DNA of 45,698 bases from Hespellia sp. Its GTDB lineage: Bacteria; Bacillota; Clostridia; Lachnospirales; Lachnospiraceae. Where the stretch lies: assembly GCA_028693555.1 (NCBI GenBank), contig JAQUVD010000029.1, positions 1 through 45,698 of the forward strand. Direction: 5' to 3'. A program made the position numbers and the translations under genes. Under the pieces are notes generated by a model, which did not search any database, was not told the origin of the DNA, and saw only the letters and a program-made list of their open reading frames with translations. Positions 41,673 to 45,698 of the stretch are shown one piece after another. Position 1 is the stretch's first letter; every line of letters begins with the position of its first letter.

Positions 41673-42599
41673 ATGAAAATGAAAAATAGAGAAATATTTT
41701 TACAAAAAACTATAGTTGTATGGCTTGGTGCCCTGATCTGCTGCTTTTTATGGGGCAGTGCATTTCCCGGAATTAAAATGGGTTATCAGCTATTTGAAAT
41801 TTCATCATCTGACACTGCAACCCAAATCTTATTTGCGGGCTATCGTTTTTCATTAGCCGGAATATTTTCCATTTTGTTGGGGAGCATATTAAGCAAAAAA
41901 CTGCTGATTCCATCCAAAAATTCACTCCCCAAAATTTTCAAGCTTTGTCTGCTCCAAACTGTCGCACAATACGTGTTCTTCTATGTCGGGCTCGCTCATA
42001 CCAGCGGCGTCAAAGCTTCAATTATAGAAGCAATGAATGTCTTCATCGCCATTATTGTTGCCAGTTTATTATTTCGCCAAGAGACGCTATCTATCAGAAA
42101 AATCGTTGGTTGCATTATCGGATTCGCCGGCGTAGTCTTAATTAATTTAAACGGAAATGGTATGAAGCTGGATTTCAGCCTTCTTGGCGATGGGTTTATT
42201 TTTTTCTCTACTGTTGCATACGCATTTTCTTCGGTCTGTTTAAAACGCTATTCCAAAAGCGAAAACCCTGTAATGCTAAGCGGTTACCAGTTCATATGTG
42301 GCGGACTGATCATGATTTTTTCCGGATATATTATGGGTGGAAATATAACTCATTTTTCGCCATCTTCCATGAAAATCTTAGTGTATCTCGCTTTAGTTTC
42401 CGCGGTTGCCTATTCACTTTGGGGGATTTTGCTTAAATATAACCCTGTATCGCGCGTATCTGTATTCGGATTTATGAATCCTGTATTTGGTGTGATTTTA
42501 TCCGCTATATTTCTCGGAGAAGCCGAACAGGCTTTTGGAATTGCAAGCCTCATTTCATTGGTTCTGGTTTGTCTCGGAATCTATATTGTAAACAAATAA
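41673..42599 (+). CDS. EamA/DMT family transporter
   Basis: A 308-residue drug/metabolite transporter with about ten membrane segments and two EamA repeats. LIATC-type start WLGALICCFLWGSAFPGIK and the second repeat start (VAYSLWGILLK) are present. The substrate cannot be predicted. No strong ribosome binding site precedes ATG 41673. It follows AgcS after a repeat pair; its stop codon is immediately followed by another repeat pair. Confidence 0.88.
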   Translation: MKMKNREIFLQKTIVVWLGALICCFLWGSAFPGIKMGYQLFEISSSDTATQILFAGYRFSLAGIFSILLGSILSKKLLIPSKNSLPKIFKLCLLQTVAQYVFFYVGLAHTSGVKASIIEAMNVFIAIIVASLLFRQETLSIRKIVGCIIGFAGVVLINLNGNGMKLDFSLLGDGFIFFSTVAYAFSSVCLKRYSKSENPVMLSGYQFICGGLIMIFSGYIMGGNITHFSPSSMKILVYLALVSAVAYSLWGILLKYNPVSRVSVFGFMNPVFGVILSAIFLGEAEQAFGIASLISLVLVCLGIYIVNK

Positions 42600-42647
42600 C
42601 CAAAGGGTCTGTCCCCGTGGCTCAAGCCATGGGGACAGACCCTTTGG
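42600..42647. repeat. REPIN-like copies 27 and 28 upstream of the RAYT gene
   Basis: Copy 27 (42600-42620, plus) and copy 28 (42627-42647, minus) form a near-perfect palindrome with only six bases between the cores. It begins at the base after the EamA stop and lies 133 bp before the RAYT gene. Confidence 0.95.
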
Positions 42648-42670
42648 TTGCACTTGTTGCAAATTTCTCC

Positions 42671-42699
42671 TTGCATTTCTCATGCATATCCACTATACT
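42671..42699 (+). promoter_or_regulatory. RAYT gene promoter
   Basis: TTGCAT (42671-42676), a 17-nt spacer and TATACT (42694-42699), between the REPIN-like palindrome and the RAYT start. The leader is about 75 nt. Confidence 0.75.
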
Positions 42700-42780
42700 T
42701 TATCTATCTTAAATATTTCGTTTATCATATCTATTTTCTAATTACGAATCAATTCTATGTTTATTTCGAAGGAGATTTCT

Positions 42781-43536
42781 ATGCCAAGAACAGCAAGAAA
42801 GCGGAGCATTTCCGGTATTTATCACGTCATCGTGCGCGGTATTAATCAACAACAAATTTTTGAAGAAAAGGAAGACTACTGTAAATTTTTATATACATTA
42901 TCAGATTGTAAAAAAATTTGTAAATTTGAATTGCATGCCTACTGTCTTATGGGAAACCACGTACATCTTTTAATTGAAGAACACGACGAAACCATTTCCC
43001 AAATTATGAAACGAATCAGTTGTCGTTTTGTAGGATGGTATAACCGTAAATATGAGCGGTCTGGGCATTTATTTCAAGGCCGCTTCCACAGCGAGGTCAT
43101 TGAAACCGATCGAGCCTTCCAAATTGTAGCCCGTTATATTCACAGAAACCCAGTCAAGGCAAAGCTTGTTGCCACTCTAGATGAATATCCGTGGAGTAGC
43201 TATGGCGCGTATGCCGGTCAATCTTCCAGTCTTGTCGATACAAACAAACTATCTAACATTATAGGAAACACAAAAGAAATTCTCTCATTTTTCGCCCTTC
43301 CATCCGATGATGTCTGCATGGATATCCCAACACAAACTTTTATCAGCGATCCGCATGGAAAAAAAATTATTTTTCAAATTGCTCATTGCCGCAACGCAAC
43401 AGAATTCCAAGCATTGAGTATTAACTTAAGAAATCGCTTCATAAAACAGATCAAAAAATGCGGTCTATCCATTCGCCAAATCAGTCGATTGTGTGGTGTA
43501 TCGCGCGCCACTATCGCTCGGCTCGCAATTGAGTAG
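42781..43536 (+). CDS. REP-associated tyrosine transposase (RAYT), Y1 HUH type
   Basis: A 251-residue Y1 transposase-like nuclease. Single-strand DNA cleavage residues are complete: His60 and His62 (GNHVHLL, the HUH motif) and Tyr119 (ARYIHRNPVKA), with GHLFQGRFHS between. The C-terminus ends in a helix-turn-helix-like segment (IRQISRLCGVSRATIARL) absent from IS200/IS605 TnpA and expected of RAYT proteins. There are no terminal inverted repeats of an insertion sequence. REP-like repeats flank the gene, with a pair 133 bp upstream and one directly after the stop. AAGGAG and a good promoter suggest expression. It is the likely agent that spread the hairpin repeats. Confidence 0.93.
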   Translation: MPRTARKRSISGIYHVIVRGINQQQIFEEKEDYCKFLYTLSDCKKICKFELHAYCLMGNHVHLLIEEHDETISQIMKRISCRFVGWYNRKYERSGHLFQGRFHSEVIETDRAFQIVARYIHRNPVKAKLVATLDEYPWSSYGAYAGQSSSLVDTNKLSNIIGNTKEILSFFALPSDDVCMDIPTQTFISDPHGKKIIFQIAHCRNATEFQALSINLRNRFIKQIKKCGLSIRQISRLCGVSRATIARLAIE

Positions 43537-43537
43537 T

Positions 43538-43558
43538 CCTGAGGGACAGACCCTCCGT
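43538..43558 (-). repeat. REP-like repeat, copy 29, between RAYT and hypB stop codons
   Basis: Slightly changed copy (CCTGAGGG with CCCTCCGT) starting one base after the RAYT stop and overlapping the stop of the convergent hypB gene by one base. The whole intergenic interval is the repeat. Confidence 0.9.
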
Positions 43559-44217
43559 CAGCCTTTCATCTCATTTTCAAGCCATTCTATCCATTGTTCA
43601 ACCCCTTCCCCTGTTTTAGCCGACAGAAAAAATATTTTCGCATTAGGATTATGCTTATGAATCCGCTCTATCACTGCGTTATCGTCAAATTTAAAATACC
43701 CTTTTGTATCAATTTTACTAATGATAATCGCTTGACAGACCTGAAACATAAGTGGATACTTCAATGGTTTATCATCGCCCTCCGGAACCGACAGGATAGC
43801 GACATTTTTTGATGCTCCGGTGTCTGTCTCCGCCGGACAAACAAGATTTCCAACGTTTTCCAAGATAAGCAAATCTAGCTCTGATGTATCAAATTCCATA
43901 ATTGCCTGCTGCGTCATCTCCGCATTCATCGCGCACTCCCCACCCGTATGAATCTGAATTGACTTCACTCCGGCAGCCTGCATTTTCTCAGCATCAACTG
44001 TCGCCTCAATATCTGCCTCCATTACGCCAATTTTATATTTACTTTTCAAGGGCTCTATCGTACGAAGCAATAACGTCGTTTTGCCAGCTCCGGGCGATGC
44101 CATAAGGTTGATCATAAATGTATGGTCAGCCTTCATTTTATGCCTTACTTCGTCGGCAATCACATCATTCACTGCAAACACACTTTGATGTACATCAATC
44201 ACTCTGACATTTTCCAT
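43558..44217 (-). CDS. hypB: HypB-like nickel GTPase, first copy (metal site changed)
   Basis: GTPase of the HypB/UreG type that delivers nickel to hydrogenase. The 219-residue protein has the P-loop SPGAGKT, the switch EADIEATVDAEK and the guanine-binding SKID motif. The metal motif usually read CH is GGECAMNA here: the Cys is present but the adjacent His is replaced by Ala, while the second Cys (NVGNLVCPA) is kept. AGGAGG precedes ATG 44217 and the gene begins one base after the other hypB stop. Nickel binding at the G-domain may be weakened. No hydrogenase genes are near. Confidence 0.9.
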   Translation of the reverse strand: MENVRVIDVHQSVFAVNDVIADEVRHKMKADHTFMINLMASPGAGKTTLLLRTIEPLKSKYKIGVMEADIEATVDAEKMQAAGVKSIQIHTGGECAMNAEMTQQAIMEFDTSELDLLILENVGNLVCPAETDTGASKNVAILSVPEGDDKPLKYPLMFQVCQAIIISKIDTKGYFKFDDNAVIERIHKHNPNAKIFFLSAKTGEGVEQWIEWLENEMKG

Positions 44218-44218
44218 C

Positions 44219-44914
44219 TTATACCTCCTGATCAGAGGGTCTGTCCCTCCGGTCTGTTTGACACATCTGATTCAATATCCAATCACACCACATTTTCACA
44301 CCTTCGCCCGATGTTGCCGAAACTGGAAATATAGCAGCTTTAGGATTTCTTTTCAAAATGTGCTCTTTCACCCGTTTCATATCAAAGTCAAAAATTGGCA
44401 TTGCGTCTATTTTATTGATTAAAACAGCATCACATTTTTCAAATATAAGAGGATATTTCAATGGCTTATCATCCCCCTCCGGTACCGACAGAACCACAAC
44501 ATTTACATGTGCTCCTGTATCAAATTCCGCTGGACAAACAAGATTCCCAACATTTTCCAGAATTACCACATCCAAATCATCGGTTGCAAGCTCATTTAAG
44601 CCCTGTCTAGACATTTCTGCATCCAGATGACACATTCCTCCGGTATGCACTTGAATCGTCTTGATTCCGTGCTCTTGCATTGTCCGCGCATCTACATCTG
44701 AATCAATATCCGCCTCCATAACACCAATATGTATTTTATTGTGTAAATATTCTATCGTCTTTAAAATTATCGACGTCTTCCCTGATCCCGGTGATGACAT
44801 CACATTTATATAGATTGTCTCATCTTGATTTAGCTCTTCTCTCAGTTTATTAGCGTCTTGATCGTTATCCTCCAGAATTGATTTCTTCACCTGAATAATT
44901 TTCACCTTGTCCAT
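44219..44914 (-). CDS. hypB: HypB-like nickel GTPase, second copy, repeat-derived tail
   Basis: A second HypB of about 231 residues with the full metal motif (GGMCHLDA and NVGNLVCPA), P-loop SPGSGKT and NKID. The C-terminal tail DRRDRPSDQEV comes from hairpin repeat copy 30 read in frame. ATG 44914 is preferred over GTG 44920 because GGAG, formed partly by the end of copy 31, lies five bases before it. Tandem hypB genes with different metal sites suggest divided roles or a heterodimer; this is inferred. Confidence 0.9.
   Translation of the reverse strand: MDKVKIIQVKKSILEDNDQDANKLREELNQDETIYINVMSSPGSGKTSIILKTIEYLHNKIHIGVMEADIDSDVDARTMQEHGIKTIQVHTGGMCHLDAEMSRQGLNELATDDLDVVILENVGNLVCPAEFDTGAHVNVVVLSVPEGDDKPLKYPLIFEKCDAVLINKIDAMPIFDFDMKRVKEHILKRNPKAAIFPVSATSGEGVKMWCDWILNQMCQTDRRDRPSDQEV
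44232..44252 (+). repeat. REP-like repeat, copy 30, in the end of the second hypB
   Basis: First base changed to T. It encodes the RDRPSD part of the HypB tail and directly precedes the AGGAGG of the downstream hypB. Confidence 0.93.
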
Positions 44915-44921
44915 TCGCACT

Positions 44922-44979
44922 CCAGAGGGTCTGTCCCTCCGGCTCCTTTCTCAAAATACCAGAGGGTCTGTCCCTCTGG
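44922..44979 (+). repeat. REP-like repeats, copies 31 and 32, between GNAT and hypB
   Basis: Copies at 44922-44942 and 44959-44979, same orientation, 37 bp apart. On the minus strand the end of copy 31 supplies the GG of the hypB ribosome binding site. After copy 32, CTCTGGAT is duplicated. Confidence 0.93.
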
Positions 44980-44989
44980 ATCCTCTGGA

Positions 44990-45505
44990 TCACAACTCAT
45001 AACTCATCTCATGCCATTGCTCACCGCCCCATGTCGAGCCAGACATCCCCTTATCCTGAAATCCCATCTTCTTATACATATTCACTTTATCTTCCAAACA
45101 AGTCAGCAATACAAGCTTTTTCTCCATCTTCGCAGCCCTTTCCAAATACTCTGACATAATCGCCGTCGCAAGACCCTGCCCTCGATATTCCGGAATCACA
45201 TCCAAACCGAGGATCATGAGGGTCTGTCCCTCTGGATCGTACAATGAAATGTCTGAAAAAAACTCATCTCGAAACACAGTTTCATTGGTAGCAATCCCAT
45301 TCAGAAACCCTGCAATTTTCCCCAATTTCTCATCAATCGCTACAAGAAATAATTCCGGTACCGCCAAAATACGCGTTCTCATGCTCTTCGCCGAACACGC
45401 TTCGTTCGGTGGAAAGCAAATTTGCTCAATCGCAATCGCTTCCTCTGTCTCTTTCTCTGTAATACAGCGAAAACTATATCGTAATCTTACTTCGTTCTTT
45501 GTCAA
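44990..45505 (-). CDS. GNAT family N-acetyltransferase with an in-frame repeat insert
   Basis: A 171-residue acetyl-CoA-dependent acetyltransferase; the acetyl-CoA loop is PEYRGQGLA. The substrate is unknown. Residues 91-97 (PEGQTLM) are encoded by hairpin repeat copy 33, just before the strand ILGLDVIPEY that leads to the CoA loop; the surrounding fold looks intact. TTG 45505 is the likely start, with AGAAGG seven bases upstream. It may be cotranscribed with the hypB pair, as no terminator is seen between them. Confidence 0.88.
   Translation of the reverse strand: MTKNEVRLRYSFRCITEKETEEAIAIEQICFPPNEACSAKSMRTRILAVPELFLVAIDEKLGKIAGFLNGIATNETVFRDEFFSDISLYDPEGQTLMILGLDVIPEYRGQGLATAIMSEYLERAAKMEKKLVLLTCLEDKVNMYKKMGFQDKGMSGSTWGGEQWHEMSYEL
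45215..45235 (+). repeat. REP-like repeat, copy 33, inside the GNAT gene
   Basis: Outer right arm intact, left arm changed to CATGAGGG. It lies inside the coding sequence without breaking the frame. Confidence 0.9.
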
Positions 45506-45540
45506 AATATACCTTCTTTCTAATGTTTTTAAATTTAATT

Positions 45541-45670
45541 AAATATGATACTTTTCTTAATACCAGCCACGTTTGCATATTCCGGGAAATCTGCGCATCC
45601 GTTCCAAAGGAACGGAGCGCTATTCCGCTAGGAACTGAGCGTAGCTCAGCTGGTTGTTAGTTACTGTTGG
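45541..45670. other. Structured intergenic region
   Basis: Two small hairpins are visible: CCGTTCC-aaa-GGAACGG (45599-45615) and CTGAGC-gta-GCTCAG (45635-45649). No T-run follows either on the minus strand. No gene is recognised. Confidence 0.4.
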
Positions 45671-45698
45671 TTATTCGTCGATCACGACCTGGAAAATC
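45671..45698 (-). CDS. Possible C-terminal end of a gene cut by the window edge
   Basis: On the minus strand an open frame enters from the right edge and ends IFQVVIDE, then TAA. Only eight residues are visible, so this may be chance. It is listed because the ending looks protein-like. Confidence 0.25.

Noticed and set aside
42781-43536. IS200/IS605 insertion sequence
   Set aside because: The protein is longer than TnpA, has a C-terminal helix-turn-helix, and no insertion-sequence ends or tnpB gene are seen; RAYT fits better.
45631-45698. tRNA-like start (TAGCTCAGCTGGTT)
   Set aside because: The TAGAGC that should follow, an anticodon arm and a T-loop are absent; the GAGC/GCTC match is a simple hairpin.

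Overview
The window looks like the chromosome of a spore-forming, Gram-positive anaerobe of the Clostridia, most likely a Lachnospiraceae member. Pointers are spmA/spmB, a SipW signal peptidase with SipW-type secreted proteins, class C sortases with LPxTG-type pilins, strong AGGAGG-type ribosome binding sites, the yaaO-holB-ricT-trmN-rsmI cluster known from Bacillota, and a Clostridia-style type IV pilus-like cluster. All taxonomy here is inferred from gene content.

Layout. (1) 1-6.65 kb: bioY behind a BirA-like operator, asnB, spmA with a DUF885 lipoprotein reading away from spmB across a sigma-E-like double promoter, and a solitary degenerate ABC ATPase. (2) 6.6-12.9 kb, minus strand: a seven-gene block lepB, yaaO-like decarboxylase, guanylate-kinase-like protein, holB, ricT, trmN, rsmI. 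(3) 13.0-14.7 kb, plus strand: a membrane protein with a dead GGDEF domain and a sigma-like protein with a membrane anchor. (4) 14.6-29.8 kb, minus strand: a sortase-pilus locus whose tail encodes SipW and SipW-type secreted proteins, headed by a BTAD regulator and two related small 'SWQG' proteins. (5) 30.0-34.9 kb, plus strand: a transglutaminase-like lipoprotein and a minimal type IV pilus-like set with a PilC homologue, pilin-like proteins and a PilT-type ATPase. (6) 35.0-38.7 kb, minus strand: two c-di-GMP signalling proteins, one GGDEF and one REC-PAS-GGDEF-EAL-REC. (7) 39-45.5 kb: a secreted nuclease, an AgcS symporter, an EamA transporter, a REP-associated tyrosine transposase (RAYT), two tandem hypB genes and a GNAT acetyltransferase.

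The most striking feature is a dispersed 21-bp hairpin repeat (arms CCAGAGGG and CCCTCTGG around an ACAGA loop, usually with GAGCC at one foot). I count 33 recognisable copies plus one decayed copy, at 20 places. They occur singly, as head-to-head pairs (one a perfect 50-bp palindrome) and as direct tandems. Copies lie in leaders, directly after stop codons, and inside or at the ends of six genes without breaking the frame; the core has no stop codon in any of the six frames. The RAYT gene is bracketed by copies on both sides, the arrangement expected of a REP/REPIN-RAYT system, here in a Gram-positive genome. No copy is found between 13.0 and 33.7 kb, which covers the sigma-like, SipW, pilus and early type IV pilus genes; this may mark a later-acquired block.

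Functionally the middle of the window is about surface attachment: a sortase pilus with SipW-processed proteins, a type IV pilus-like machine and neighbouring c-di-GMP enzymes that could coordinate them.
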